From Amycolatopsis regifaucium (GTDB lineage Bacteria > Actinomycetota > Actinomycetes > Mycobacteriales > Pseudonocardiaceae), in contig NZ_LQCI01000003.1 of NCBI RefSeq assembly GCF_001613935.1, forward strand, positions 664,500 through 728,499: a stretch of 64,000 nucleotides of DNA. The letters are read 5' to 3'. Made by a program: the position numbers and the translations under genes. The notes below the pieces were generated by a model, which did no database searches, had not been told where the DNA came from, and saw only the letters and a list, made by a program, of their open reading frames with translations. Shown here in pieces: positions 54,998 to 64,000 of this stretch; within the stretch, counting starts at the first letter, position 1; every line of letters begins with the position of its first letter.

Positions 54998-55225
54998 ATG
55001 ACAAATCAGGACTGGCGGCGGGAGCGGCGTGTCCGCACCGTCGACACCGAAGGCAATCCGGCGGATGTCATCGTGGGTCTGGTCGAAACTCCCGGGCATG
55101 GCTACGAAGCCGCGCTGCGGGTCGACGGCGGCCCCGGTGTGCTTTTGCCGCTTTACCCGGGCGCCGATCTGCTCGCCGCGGTACGTCAGACCATTGAGGA
55201 CGGATATCGCGCCAGCGCCCACTAG
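54998..55225 (+). CDS. Small protein of unknown function
   Basis: A 75-residue basic-to-neutral protein starting MTNQDWRRERRVRTVD and ending IEDGYRASAH. It looks like a small beta-rich domain (DVIVGLVETPGHGYEAALRVDG, GVLLPLYPGADLLAAVRQTI). No signal peptide or membrane helix. The start could be ATG 54998 or TTG 54992; no strong RBS. Two palindromic sites lie just upstream, so it may be regulated. No family recognised. Confidence 0.6.
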   Translation: MTNQDWRRERRVRTVDTEGNPADVIVGLVETPGHGYEAALRVDGGPGVLLPLYPGADLLAAVRQTIEDGYRASAH

Positions 55226-55240
55226 TCGCCGGATGTCGGG

Positions 55241-55281
55241 AAAGGGTCTTTCGAGACGGTTTACGTCCTGAAAGACCCTTT
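55241..55281. terminator. AAAGGGTCTTTC hairpin
   Basis: Perfect 12-base arms AAAGGGTCTTTC and GAAAGACCCTTT enclosing 17 bases, after the small gene. Likely terminates it and, on the other side, the PucR gene (stop 55347). Confidence 0.78.
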
Positions 55282-55346
55282 CATGACGTCGGCGCACAAT
55301 TCTGTAGCACTACAAAGTGTTCGGTATTGAATATTTTGTAGTTGAC

Positions 55347-56900
55347 TCAGCTCCACCGGAGCGAAACGAGTTGCGTGAGCAACGCCAGCCGGACGTCGGG
55401 ATCATCGAGGTCCAGCGGGACGAGGTCGAGCAGCCGCCGCATGCGGTACCGGAGGGTGTTGGGATGGATCCGGAGTTCCTTCGCGGCCGCGCGGGGATCG
55501 CCGGGGTACCGGAGCCATTGGTAGAGCGTGTCGACGTAGCCGCTCTCGTGGGCTTCGTCGTGCGCGCGCAGCAGGCCGAGCGGACCGAGTTCGGCCACCT
55601 TCGCCGTACTCGCCGCCGTCGCCCCGCGATGCAGCGAAAGGGCTGTCCACGCCTCGTCGAAGACAACGACCCGGCCGGGGACGAGCTTGGCGCGTAGCAG
55701 GCCCAACGCCTCGTCGGCCTGGGCGCGGGAGGTCGCGAGTTCCCCGATCTCACGGGCCGAGCCGGCGGCCGCCCGAGGGGTGCCGCCGCGGCGCGACGCC
55801 GGGAGGGCTTCGAGCGCGGCTCGGAGTTCGTCCCAGCCGTCCCCGTCCGGGACGACGGCGTAGAGCACCCCGCCGAGTTCGGTGGCCACCGGTCGTCTGC
55901 CGACACCTTGCGAGATCCGTTCGAGGAGGGCGAGCCGCAGGCCCTCGTCGTCGCGACCGTCACCGCCGGAGACTTCGATGACGACGACGCGGTGCGGCTC
56001 CTCGGACAGGTCGAGTTCGGCGATCGCCTTGCGCGGGCTGGCCTTCCCTTCGAGCACGGCGCGCAGGAGTTCGGCCGAGACCCGCCGTTGCGAATCGGTG
56101 TGCGCGCGGCGGCGCAGCAGGTGCAGCGCGACGACGGGCGCCGCGTCGGCGAAGGCTGCCGCGCGTTCGTCGGAGACCGGGCCCGCGACGACCGCCCACA
56201 TCGACCCCAGCAGCTCGCCGCCCATCCGGATCGGCACGATGAGCCGGGGCAGCGTGCCGTCGCGCTGCGCGGGTACGAAGATCGTTTGCCGTCCACGGGA
56301 AAGTTCGCGGAACACCCCTCGCGAACGGAACCGCGCGAGCACGTCGTCGGGGATGCGGCGGCCCATGATCGTGGAGACGCGCGCGGAGTCGGTCAGGTCC
56401 TGCCGGGCCGAGTAGGCGAGCACCCGCGAGTTGGTGTCCTCGATGGTGACGGGCGCGTCGACGACGGAAGCGACCGCGTCGGCGAGCCGGAACAGGTCGC
56501 CGGAACCGGGACCGCCGCCGTCCTCCAGCGCGTCGGATTCGTCGGCGAGCGCGTCGAGGACGGTCCTGAGCAGCCAGACCAGCTGGGCCCACGACGTCGC
56601 CGAGCGCACTTCGATCAACGCGATGTCCGCCGACTTCGCCGCCCGCTTGACCGACGGTTTCGCCGCGAGCGGAGGCTTCAGGAGGACCGCGGCGGCCCCT
56701 TTCGACGCGCTGAGCTTGACGAGTTCGGCGGCGTCCGACGTCTCGGTGATCGCGACGCCGAGGACGAGATCGCCCGCCGCGAGGGTGTTGCCTGGTTCGG
56801 CGATGACGACGTCGCCGACGGCCGGGGACTCCTCGGGGACCTGGAGGGCGTGCAACAGCGTCGGACCGACTCGATCGACGACACTGCGCACCGAAACCAT
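55347..56900 (-). CDS. PucR/CdaR-family transcription regulator
   Basis: A 517-residue regulator. The N-terminal PucR-type domain (VSVRSVVDRVGPTLLHALQVP to LLKPPLAAKP, about 1-130) precedes a GAF-like sensor region (around 150-280, VDAPVTIEDTNSRVLAYSARQD). The C-terminal CdaR-type helix-turn-helix (about 450-510) includes YQWLRYPGDPRAAAKELRIHPNTLRYRMRRLLDLV. PucR proteins typically control catabolic genes in response to a ligand; the neighbouring VOC gene is divergent and could be a target, but this is inference. ATG 56900 starts the domain. Confidence 0.9.
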   Translation of the reverse strand: MVSVRSVVDRVGPTLLHALQVPEESPAVGDVVIAEPGNTLAAGDLVLGVAITETSDAAELVKLSASKGAAAVLLKPPLAAKPSVKRAAKSADIALIEVRSATSWAQLVWLLRTVLDALADESDALEDGGGPGSGDLFRLADAVASVVDAPVTIEDTNSRVLAYSARQDLTDSARVSTIMGRRIPDDVLARFRSRGVFRELSRGRQTIFVPAQRDGTLPRLIVPIRMGGELLGSMWAVVAGPVSDERAAAFADAAPVVALHLLRRRAHTDSQRRVSAELLRAVLEGKASPRKAIAELDLSEEPHRVVVIEVSGGDGRDDEGLRLALLERISQGVGRRPVATELGGVLYAVVPDGDGWDELRAALEALPASRRGGTPRAAAGSAREIGELATSRAQADEALGLLRAKLVPGRVVVFDEAWTALSLHRGATAASTAKVAELGPLGLLRAHDEAHESGYVDTLYQWLRYPGDPRAAAKELRIHPNTLRYRMRRLLDLVPLDLDDPDVRLALLTQLVSLRWS

Positions 56901-57052
56901 GGGGCGATTGTCCAGCAGCTGGGACCGCCGCACACGTCAGACCTCGTGTGGGGTCCGGAACGCCGTGGAGGTGAGCTGCGGGTTGCCATCGGCCATCCGG
57001 GAAGCACACACTCCGATCTCGTTACTTCCATGATGGAGACGAGGAGGCGGAC

Positions 57053-57451
57053 GTGGCGATACAGGGCGTGCACAAGATCGTCGTCGGGGTGCGGGATCAG
57101 GAACGGGCGAAGAGGTTCTGGTCCGAGGTCGTCGGCTTCGAGATCACCACCGACGTGCCCTACGACGACAAGGGGAACCGCTGGGTCGAGGTCAGTTCCA
57201 CCGATGGTGCGACGGCGCTCGTCCTGAGCACCGCGCCGGAGGACCTGAAGCGGTTCGAAGTGCGGGACGAATTGCCGACGGCCAACTTCTTCTTCTACGC
57301 CGACGACATCGAGAAGACCTACGAGGAGCTTTCGGCGAAAGGGGTGGAATTCCCGGCGCGTCCGGAGAAGCAGCCGTGGGGCTGGTGGGCGATGTTCGTC
57401 GACTCCGAGGGCAACCGGTTCGCCCTTCAGGAGAAGAATCCCACTTCCTGA
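57053..57451 (+). CDS. VOC-superfamily (glyoxalase/bleomycin resistance-like) protein
   Basis: A 132-residue VOC protein, starting AIQGVHKIVVGVRDQERAKRFWSEVVGFE, with the paired beta-alpha-beta-beta-beta units (GNRWVEVSSTDGATALVLS, then ANFFFYADDIEKTYEELSAKGVEF and WWAMFVDSEGNRFALQEK). Such proteins are lyases, dioxygenases or antibiotic-binding proteins. Metal ligands could be His 7, Glu and Glu of FALQEK. GTG 57053 fits the domain start. Function unknown. Confidence 0.85.
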   Translation: MAIQGVHKIVVGVRDQERAKRFWSEVVGFEITTDVPYDDKGNRWVEVSSTDGATALVLSTAPEDLKRFEVRDELPTANFFFYADDIEKTYEELSAKGVEFPARPEKQPWGWWAMFVDSEGNRFALQEKNPTS

Positions 57452-57529
57452 GAGTGGTTGGGTGGTCCGTTCGGCGGAGCTAGCTTCGGTGACAACAGCC
57501 GGAACCCTTGAACCGCTAGGAGAATCGCG

Positions 57530-58831
57530 ATGAGCGCGGACGGATGGTCGTTCGAGACCAAGCAGATCCACGCGGGTGCCGCGCCGGACACCGCCACCGG
57601 TGCGCGGGCGACCCCGATCTACCAGACCACCTCGTACGTGTTCCGCGACACCCAGCACGGCGCCGACCTGTTCAGCCTCGCCGAGCCGGGCAACATCTAC
57701 ACCCGGATCAACAACCCGACGCAGGACGTCCTGGAACAGCGCCTCGCCGCGCTCGAAGGCGGCGTCGCGGCGCTGGCGTTCGCCTCCGGATCCGCGGCGA
57801 CGACTGCGGCCATCCTCAACCTGGCAAACGCGGGTGACCATTTCGTCTCCAGTCCGTCTCTCTACGGCGGCACTTACAACCTCTTCCACTACACGCTGCC
57901 GAAGCTCGGCATCGAGGTCTCGTTCGTCGAGGACCAGGACGACATCGAGCAGTGGAAGGCCGCGGTCCGGCCCAACACCAAACTGTTCTTCGCCGAGACG
58001 CTGGCCAACCCCGGCAGCAACGTGCTCGACATCCGCGCGGTCGCCGACGCCGCGCACGAAGCGGGTGTCCCGCTGGTGGTGGACAACACCGTGCCCACGC
58101 CGTACCTCGTCCGCCCGATCGAGCACGGCGCCGATGTCGTGGTCCACTCGGCCACCAAGTACCTCGGCGGCCACGGCACCACGGTCGCGGGTGTACTCGT
58201 CGACGGCGGAACCTTCGACTTCGGCAAGGATCCCGCGCGCTTCCCCGGCTTCAACGAGGCCGATCCGAGCTATCACGGCCTCAAGTACTGGGAGGCGCTC
58301 GGCCCCGGCGCGTACGCCGCCAAGGCCAGGGTGCAGATCCTGCGTGACACCGGTGCCGCGATCGCGCCGCTGAACAGTTTCCTCATCCTGCAAGGGATCG
58401 AGACCCTGTCGCTGCGGCTGGAGCGGCACGTGGCCAACGCCCAGGCGCTGGCCGAATGGCTGGAGCAGCGCGACGAGGTCGAGAAGGTGTACTACGCCGG
58501 GCTTCCCTCGAGCCCGTACCACGCGGCCGCGAAGAAATACCTGCCGAAGGGCGCGGGCGCCGTCCTGTCCTTCGACCTCCGTGGCGGCGTCGACGCCGGA
58601 CGGGCCTTTGTGGACGGTACGGAACTGCACAGCCAGCTGGTCAACATCGGTGACGTGCGCAGCCTGATCGTGCACCCGGCCTCGACGACGCACAGCCAGC
58701 TCGCACCCGAGGAGCAGGTCTCCACCGGTGTCACGCCAGGGCTCGTGCGGCTCGCCGTCGGGCTGGAAGGGATCGAGGACCTCAAGGCCGACCTCGAGGC
58801 CGGATTCCGGGCGGCCAAGGCGGCTCTGTGA
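57530..58831 (+). CDS. metY: O-acetylhomoserine sulfhydrylase (MetY)
   Basis: A 433-residue PLP enzyme that makes homocysteine from O-acetylhomoserine and sulfide, bypassing the cystathionine route. Typical Cys/Met-metabolism motifs: [35 protein letters not shown], and the PLP lysine in [16 protein letters not shown]. The long form (about 430) with [20 protein letters not shown] and [19 protein letters not shown] matches MetY. ATG 57530 has TAGGAGAATC upstream. It overlaps metX (GTGA). Confidence 0.95.
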   Translation: MSADGWSFETKQIHAGAAPDTATGARATPIYQTTSYVFRDTQHGADLFSLAEPGNIYTRINNPTQDVLEQRLAALEGGVAALAFASGSAATTAAILNLANAGDHFVSSPSLYGGTYNLFHYTLPKLGIEVSFVEDQDDIEQWKAAVRPNTKLFFAETLANPGSNVLDIRAVADAAHEAGVPLVVDNTVPTPYLVRPIEHGADVVVHSATKYLGGHGTTVAGVLVDGGTFDFGKDPARFPGFNEADPSYHGLKYWEALGPGAYAAKARVQILRDTGAAIAPLNSFLILQGIETLSLRLERHVANAQALAEWLEQRDEVEKVYYAGLPSSPYHAAAKKYLPKGAGAVLSFDLRGGVDAGRAFVDGTELHSQLVNIGDVRSLIVHPASTTHSQLAPEEQVSTGVTPGLVRLAVGLEGIEDLKADLEAGFRAAKAAL

Positions 58832-59949
58832 CCCAGGCTCCCGATCTTCCTCCCGGCACCGGGGCGTGGCGGGAGGGAGATCCGCCTGGACGGCGCCAGT
58901 TCGTCACCGGCACCCAAGTGCTCGAAACCGGGCCGGAACTGTCTTTCACGCTCGCCTACGAAACCTGGGGAACGCTGAATTCCAGCGCCTCCAACGCGAT
59001 TCTCGTCGAGCACGCGCTGACCGGCGACAGCCACGCCGTCGGACCCGCGGAGGAAGGGCACGTCAGTCCGGGCTGGTGGGACGGCCTGATCGGCCCTGGC
59101 AAGGCTGTCGACACGGACGAATTCTTCGTCGTGGTCCCGAATGTGCTCGGCGGCTGCCAGGGTTCGACCGGGCCTCCGTCCCGGCATCCGGACGGGAAGG
59201 CTTGGGGCAGCAGGTTTCCCGTTGTGACCGTACGGGATCAGGTGGCCGCCGAGGTCGTTCTCGCCGACGCGCTGGGTATCGGCCGGTGGGCCGCGGTGCT
59301 CGGCGGCTCGATGGGCGGAATGCGCGCGCTGGAATGGGCGGTGGGGGAATCGGAGCGGGTCGCGTCGCTGCTCGTCCTCGCGTCGACGGCGCAGGCGTCG
59401 GCCGACCAGATCGCCTGGGCCGCGCCGCAACTGCACGCCATTCGCGCCGATCCGGGCTGGCACGGCGGCGACTACCACGACGTCCCGGGCGGCGGACCGG
59501 AGGCAGGTCTCGGCATCGCGCGCCGCATCGCGCACGTCACCTATCGCAGTGAGGCGGAACTTTCGCGCCGGTTCGGCCGTCGCCACCAGGACGGCGAGGA
59601 TCCGTTGCGTGGCGGCCGGTTCGCCGTCGAGTCCTATTTGGACCATCATGCCGGGAAGCTGTCCCGCCGCTTCGACGCCGGCAGTTACGTGGTGCTCACC
59701 GAATCGATGAACACCCACGACGTCGGCCGCGGGCGCGGTGGCGTCGCGAACGCGCTGGGCCGGATCACCGCGCGCACGGTCGCCGCCGGGGTCGACAGCG
59801 ACCGGCTCTACCCGCTCTACCAGTCACAGTCCATCGCGGACGGGGTCGCGGGTGCCGAGTTCGCCGTCATCGGCTCGCCCTACGGGCACGACTCGTTCCT
59901 GATCGAAACCGAGCAGATCGCGAAACTGGTGAAGGGCTTGCTCGCGTGA
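58828..59949 (+). CDS. metX: Homoserine O-acetyltransferase (MetX)
   Basis: A 373-residue alpha/beta-hydrolase-fold enzyme that acetylates homoserine, the first committed methionine step. Nucleophile Ser is in VLGGSMGGMRALEWAV, and acid Asp and His in the C-terminal part (SDRLYPLYQS-like region; SPYGHDSFLIE). Substrate-site segment LEWAVG and NALGRITARTV are typical. GTG 58828 overlaps metY by four bases. Together with metY, it supplies homocysteine directly. A family A palindrome follows. Confidence 0.95.
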   Translation: MTQAPDLPPGTGAWREGDPPGRRQFVTGTQVLETGPELSFTLAYETWGTLNSSASNAILVEHALTGDSHAVGPAEEGHVSPGWWDGLIGPGKAVDTDEFFVVVPNVLGGCQGSTGPPSRHPDGKAWGSRFPVVTVRDQVAAEVVLADALGIGRWAAVLGGSMGGMRALEWAVGESERVASLLVLASTAQASADQIAWAAPQLHAIRADPGWHGGDYHDVPGGGPEAGLGIARRIAHVTYRSEAELSRRFGRRHQDGEDPLRGGRFAVESYLDHHAGKLSRRFDAGSYVVLTESMNTHDVGRGRGGVANALGRITARTVAAGVDSDRLYPLYQSQSIADGVAGAEFAVIGSPYGHDSFLIETEQIAKLVKGLLA

Positions 59950-59950
59950 A

Positions 59951-60005
59951 GTACATGATGGCCCCCTTCCTTGCGCCTAGCGCAAGGAAGGGGGCCATCA
60001 TGTAC
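59951..60005. repeat. Family A palindrome, identical to 24006-24060
   Basis: Same 55 bases as the copy at 24006, with no mismatch. It begins two bases after the metX stop. Confidence 0.95.
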
Positions 60006-60155
60006 TGGGAAAGGTGTGAGGGGGGCGGCAACCCGCACCAGCCCCACACCAGCGGGTGACCAAACACAAGTCCCCCACGGAGTCCTTCACCGGGCCCACC
60101 CGCCGTAGGTACCTGAAACACCCTTGGCTAGAACGACCCGAATCACTCACGAGGC

Positions 60156-60653
60156 CTAGTCGGCGACGGCGTCCGAAATCCAGGGCGCCACCGGCAGATC
60201 CCGGTCGAGGCATTCCGCCGACAGCCGGATCGTCCAGCGCAGCGCCTGCAGCACCAGGCTGTCGACCTCGTCCGGGGCGGCGTTGGCGAGCGCGATCTCG
60301 ACCTGTTCCTGCGCGGCCTCGCTGTTGCCGTGCACTTCGGCCAGCAGCGTGCGCACGGCCGTACGGACGGGCGGGTCGGCCTGATCGATGGAGACCTCTT
60401 CGCCGTCCTCGTCGAACACCTGCACCTTGACCGGCGCACTTCCTCCATCACCCAGCGTCGACACCATGGCGCTGCATTCGCCGAAGAGCATCATGACGAG
60501 CTCTTTGGTCTCTTCGGAGCGGGCGATCGGTTCTTCGGCCGTCGGCGCGAGCTCGTCGAGCGCCTCGGCGTCCTCCCCGAGGCTGATCGCCACGAGCGCA
60601 CGCTGCGCCTTCTCGACGAGCCTCCGCTCGTACTCGCTCCTGTCCGGCTCCAC
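60156..60653 (-). CDS. Conserved-looking acidic protein, unknown function
   Basis: A 165-residue acidic protein starting VEPDRSEYERRLVEKAQRALVAISLGED and ending LSAECLDRDLPVAPWISDAVAD. Mostly helical by eye, with one strand-like segment VKVQVFDEDGEEVSID. No signal or membrane segment. Start uncertain: GTG 60653 has a weak AGG; a GTG at 60668 is also possible. Same strand as the TetR gene upstream. No family recognised. Confidence 0.6.
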   Translation of the reverse strand: MEPDRSEYERRLVEKAQRALVAISLGEDAEALDELAPTAEEPIARSEETKELVMMLFGECSAMVSTLGDGGSAPVKVQVFDEDGEEVSIDQADPPVRTAVRTLLAEVHGNSEAAQEQVEIALANAAPDEVDSLVLQALRWTIRLSAECLDRDLPVAPWISDAVAD

Positions 60654-60710
60654 GTGCCTATCAAACACCAGTGGACGGAAAAGTGGCGACAGGCGGAAAC
60701 CCGGACGTGG

Positions 60711-61301
60711 TCACTTCGCGGCGTGCAGTGCACCCAGCGCGAGGCGGCAGAGCATTTCGGCGAGTTCGCTGTCACCGAGATGGCGGTTGTACGGCGTCGA
60801 GTTGATCAACCCGAAGACCGCGTGTGCCGCCGACCTCGCCTGCCGCTCGCCGATTCCGGGCACGGCGTCGCTGATCGCGCGCACCCACACCTCGACGTAC
60901 TGGCGCTGAATGGCGCGGACCTGCTTGCGGTCGCCGTCGGTGAGATTGGCGAGGTTGCGCTCCTGGACGGTGATCAGCGCGGGATGCGCGAGCGCGAAGT
61001 CCACGTGAAAATGCACCAATGCTTCGAGAACATCGCCGGGCTCGCCCCGTTGACTCGCGCGTGCCGTCCCTCCGTCGAGGAGGTAGCGGCTGATCGAGTT
61101 CAGCATCTCCCCGAGAATGGCGTCCTTGCTGCGGAAATGCCGGTACAGCGCGGGTCCGGAGATACCGACCGCCGCGCCGATGTCGTCGATCCCGACGCCG
61201 TGGAACCCGTGGTGGGCGAAGAGTTCGGCGGCGGCGGCCATGATCTGTTCACGCCTGTTCGCCTTCTCGCCGTTCACGAGTGGGGTGGGGTTCGCCGACA
61301 T
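60711..61301 (-). CDS. TetR-family transcriptional repressor
   Basis: A 196-residue TetR regulator. The N-terminal helix-turn-helix is REQIMAAAAELFAHHGFHGVGIDDIGAAVGISGPALYRHFRSKDAILGEML (residues about 17-67), and the rest is the ligand-binding helical domain with a C-terminal NSTPYNRHLGDSELAEMLCRLALGAL. Its likely operator GTTAGCGAGCGCTAAC lies 22 bases upstream of the start, and related sites lie before the carboxyltransferase gene, suggesting control of acyl-CoA metabolism like LiuR/Rv2506-type regulators. Confidence 0.88.
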   Translation of the reverse strand: MSANPTPLVNGEKANRREQIMAAAAELFAHHGFHGVGIDDIGAAVGISGPALYRHFRSKDAILGEMLNSISRYLLDGGTARASQRGEPGDVLEALVHFHVDFALAHPALITVQERNLANLTDGDRKQVRAIQRQYVEVWVRAISDAVPGIGERQARSAAHAVFGLINSTPYNRHLGDSELAEMLCRLALGALHAAK

Positions 61302-61322
61302 CTGGCCATATTAGGGGCGCCT

Positions 61323-61338
61323 GTTAGCGAGCGCTAAC
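61323..61338 (-). promoter_or_regulatory. TetR operator, autoregulatory copy
   Basis: GTTAGCGAGCGCTAAC has perfect 7-base arms around AG. It sits 21 bases upstream of the TetR start, the usual position for autorepression. Confidence 0.8.
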
Positions 61339-61452
61339 ACGCGGCCGTACTTCCAGCCTGAGCCAAGCGGGTTACCTGGGGAAATGACCCTTTTGCGTGG
61401 AGCTACCACCTGGTAATGCTGTCTCTCGTTAACTTGTCACGAAGGAGTGACC

Positions 61453-62262
61453 ATGGCCGTCCCTGCTCGGATCGAATCGCGTTCCTTCACCAGATCAGTC
61501 GTGGCCCTGGGGGTCGCCGTTCTCGCCAGTTTCGGGCTTGCCGGTACCGCGCAAGCCGCCACCAACTACGTCGCGCTCGGTGACTCGTACTCCTCCGGTG
61601 TCGGTGCCGGCAGTTACGGGGACTCGGGCAACTGCATGCGCAGCACCAACGCCTATCCCCAGCTGTGGGCCAACGCCCACGCCGGTACCTCGTTCAAGTT
61701 CGTCGCGTGCTCGGGGGCGCGCACCGGCGATGTCCTCGACCAGGCCGCCAATGTCACCTCCAGCACCACGCTGGTGACGGTGTCGGTCGGCGGTAACGAC
61801 GCGGGGTTCGCCGACGTCATGACCACCTGCACCACCGGCAGCGATCAGACCTGCATCAACCGGGTGAACACCGCCAAGAACTACGTGAACAACACGCTGC
61901 CCGGCCTGCTGGACAACGTCTACAGCACCATCAAGTCGAAGGCGCCGGGCGCGCAGCTCGTCGTCCTCGGTTACCCGCGCTTCTACACGGTTCCGGGTTC
62001 GTGCTCGGTCGGGCTGAGCGACACCAAGCGCACCGCGATCAACTCGGGCTCCGACGCGCTGGCCTCTGTGCTTTCGGCTCGCGCGGCCGCGCACGGCGCG
62101 AAGTTCGTCGACGTGCGGGGTGCCTTCACCGGGCACAACATCTGCTCGTCGGCCAGTGACTACCTGCACAGCCTCACCTGGCCGGTGGTGAACTCGTACC
62201 ACCCGACGGTCGCCGGACAGCGTGGCGGTTACTACGCCCCGCTGGTCTCGGCCATCGGCTGA
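61453..62262 (+). CDS. Secreted SGNH-type lipase/esterase
   Basis: A 269-residue exported hydrolase. The signal peptide runs to about AGTAQAA (residue 35). SGNH blocks: I, GDSYSSGVGAG with nucleophile Ser; III, VSVGGNDAGF; V, SYHPTVAGQ with His, and Cys pairs (NCMRS, ACSGA, CTTGSDQTC, SCSVG, NICSS) likely in disulfides, as in Streptomyces SCO1725-type lipases. ATG 61453 follows GAAGGAG at six bases; a GTG two codons earlier is too close to that site. It is divergent from the TetR gene, 151 bases apart. Confidence 0.93.
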   Translation: MAVPARIESRSFTRSVVALGVAVLASFGLAGTAQAATNYVALGDSYSSGVGAGSYGDSGNCMRSTNAYPQLWANAHAGTSFKFVACSGARTGDVLDQAANVTSSTTLVTVSVGGNDAGFADVMTTCTTGSDQTCINRVNTAKNYVNNTLPGLLDNVYSTIKSKAPGAQLVVLGYPRFYTVPGSCSVGLSDTKRTAINSGSDALASVLSARAAAHGAKFVDVRGAFTGHNICSSASDYLHSLTWPVVNSYHPTVAGQRGGYYAPLVSAIG

Positions 62263-62270
62263 CAGTCTGC

Positions 62271-62322
62271 GTGCGAAGGCCCCCTTCTCTTCGGTTCAGT
62301 CGAGGGAAGGGGGCCTTCACGC
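62271..62322 (+). terminator. Family A hairpin after the lipase
   Basis: GTGCGAAGGCCCCCTTCTCT pairs with AGGGAAGGGGGCCTTCACGC with small mismatches, eight bases after the lipase stop. Confidence 0.8.
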
Positions 62323-62350
62323 GCTTCCCAGGGTGCGGTGGACAGAGCGG

Positions 62351-62366
62351 GTTAGCAGGCGTTAAC
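62351..62366 (+). promoter_or_regulatory. TetR operator upstream of accD1-type gene, site 1
   Basis: GTTAGCAGGCGTTAAC, a variant of the TetR autoregulatory site, 45 bases before the ATG at 62411. Confidence 0.7.
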
Positions 62367-62378
62367 CTGAGTCAGCGA

Positions 62379-62394
62379 GTTAACGACGGCTAAC
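62379..62394 (+). promoter_or_regulatory. TetR operator upstream of accD1-type gene, site 2
   Basis: GTTAACGACGGCTAAC begins 28 bases after site 1 and ends 16 bases before the ATG, close enough to block RNA polymerase. Confidence 0.7.
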
Positions 62395-62410
62395 TTGGCG
62401 ACGAGGAGCC

Positions 62411-64000
<1,590 letters not shown>

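Noticed and set aside
57452..57529. A possible SAM riboswitch before metY
   Set aside because: The gap is only 78 bases and lacks the paired stems and conserved residues of SAM-I, SAM-II or SAM-IV aptamers. A short GACAACAGCCGGAACCC stretch is not enough.
59951..60005. Reading this palindrome as an inverted-repeat end of an insertion sequence
   Set aside because: No transposase lies between it and the identical copy 36 kb away, and the intervening genes are ordinary core genes in conserved order.

Overview
The window is high-GC actinobacterial chromosome, most likely from a Pseudonocardiaceae member such as Amycolatopsis. The evidence is strong GC bias at third codon positions, frequent GTG/TTG starts, the actinobacteria-only genes lpqB, whiB1, kgd, pdtaS and the 24-residue ribosomal protein bL37, and gene order. 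From memory, the first 25 kb follows the Mycobacterium tuberculosis Rv3245c-to-Rv3214 block (mtrB, lpqB, comF, hpf, secA1, WS/DGAT, Rv3231c-like, rsgA, SRAP, sigH/rshA, pdtaS, whiB1, DagK, gpm2). It is interrupted by three tandem lipoprotein genes, and aroA is missing from its place beside rsgA. The exact species cannot be read from the sequence.

Layout. 1-8.1 kb: envelope sensing and secretion (mtrB end, lpqB, comF, hpf, secA). 8.2-17.9 kb: HAD protein, TrmH-type methyltransferase, WS/DGAT-like acyltransferase, NAD(P)-binding protein, three lipoproteins, rsgA, SRAP DNA-damage protein. 18-25.7 kb: ybaK, the sigR-rsrA thiol-stress switch, bL37, pdtaS, whiB1, DagK-like kinase, acetyltransferase, phosphatase, thioesterase. 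25.7-40.4 kb: accessory metabolism (cholesterol oxidase, orphan deoxysugar epimerase, malic enzyme, BpsA-like enzyme, a four-gene glycine betaine/choline-type importer, subtilase, a broken SMP-30 gene). 40.4-53.4 kb: kgd, DUF4291 protein, a giant fused ABC exporter, an ABC-2 exporter pair, an 867-base gene-poor gap and ald. 53.5-64 kb: oxidoreductase, PucR regulator, metY-metX, a TetR regulator, a secreted SGNH lipase and an AccD1-type carboxyltransferase running off the end.

How the genes work together. SigR and RsrA form a thiol-responsive switch, with a SigR-type promoter upstream that would restart the gene as a longer isoform. MetY and MetX are consecutive steps of methionine synthesis and overlap by four bases. 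The TetR gene and the carboxyltransferase gene share a GTTA(A/G)C-type operator, which suggests one regulon. The importer is a complete ATPase-permease-permease-lipoprotein operon.

The most unusual signals are outside genes. Two families of intergenic palindromes recur at gene ends across the window. One 55-base copy is identical at two sites 36 kb apart, and the other family has an oriented loop. I found no CRISPR array, prophage, transposase, rRNA or tRNA, and no clear novel multigene defence or biosynthetic system.
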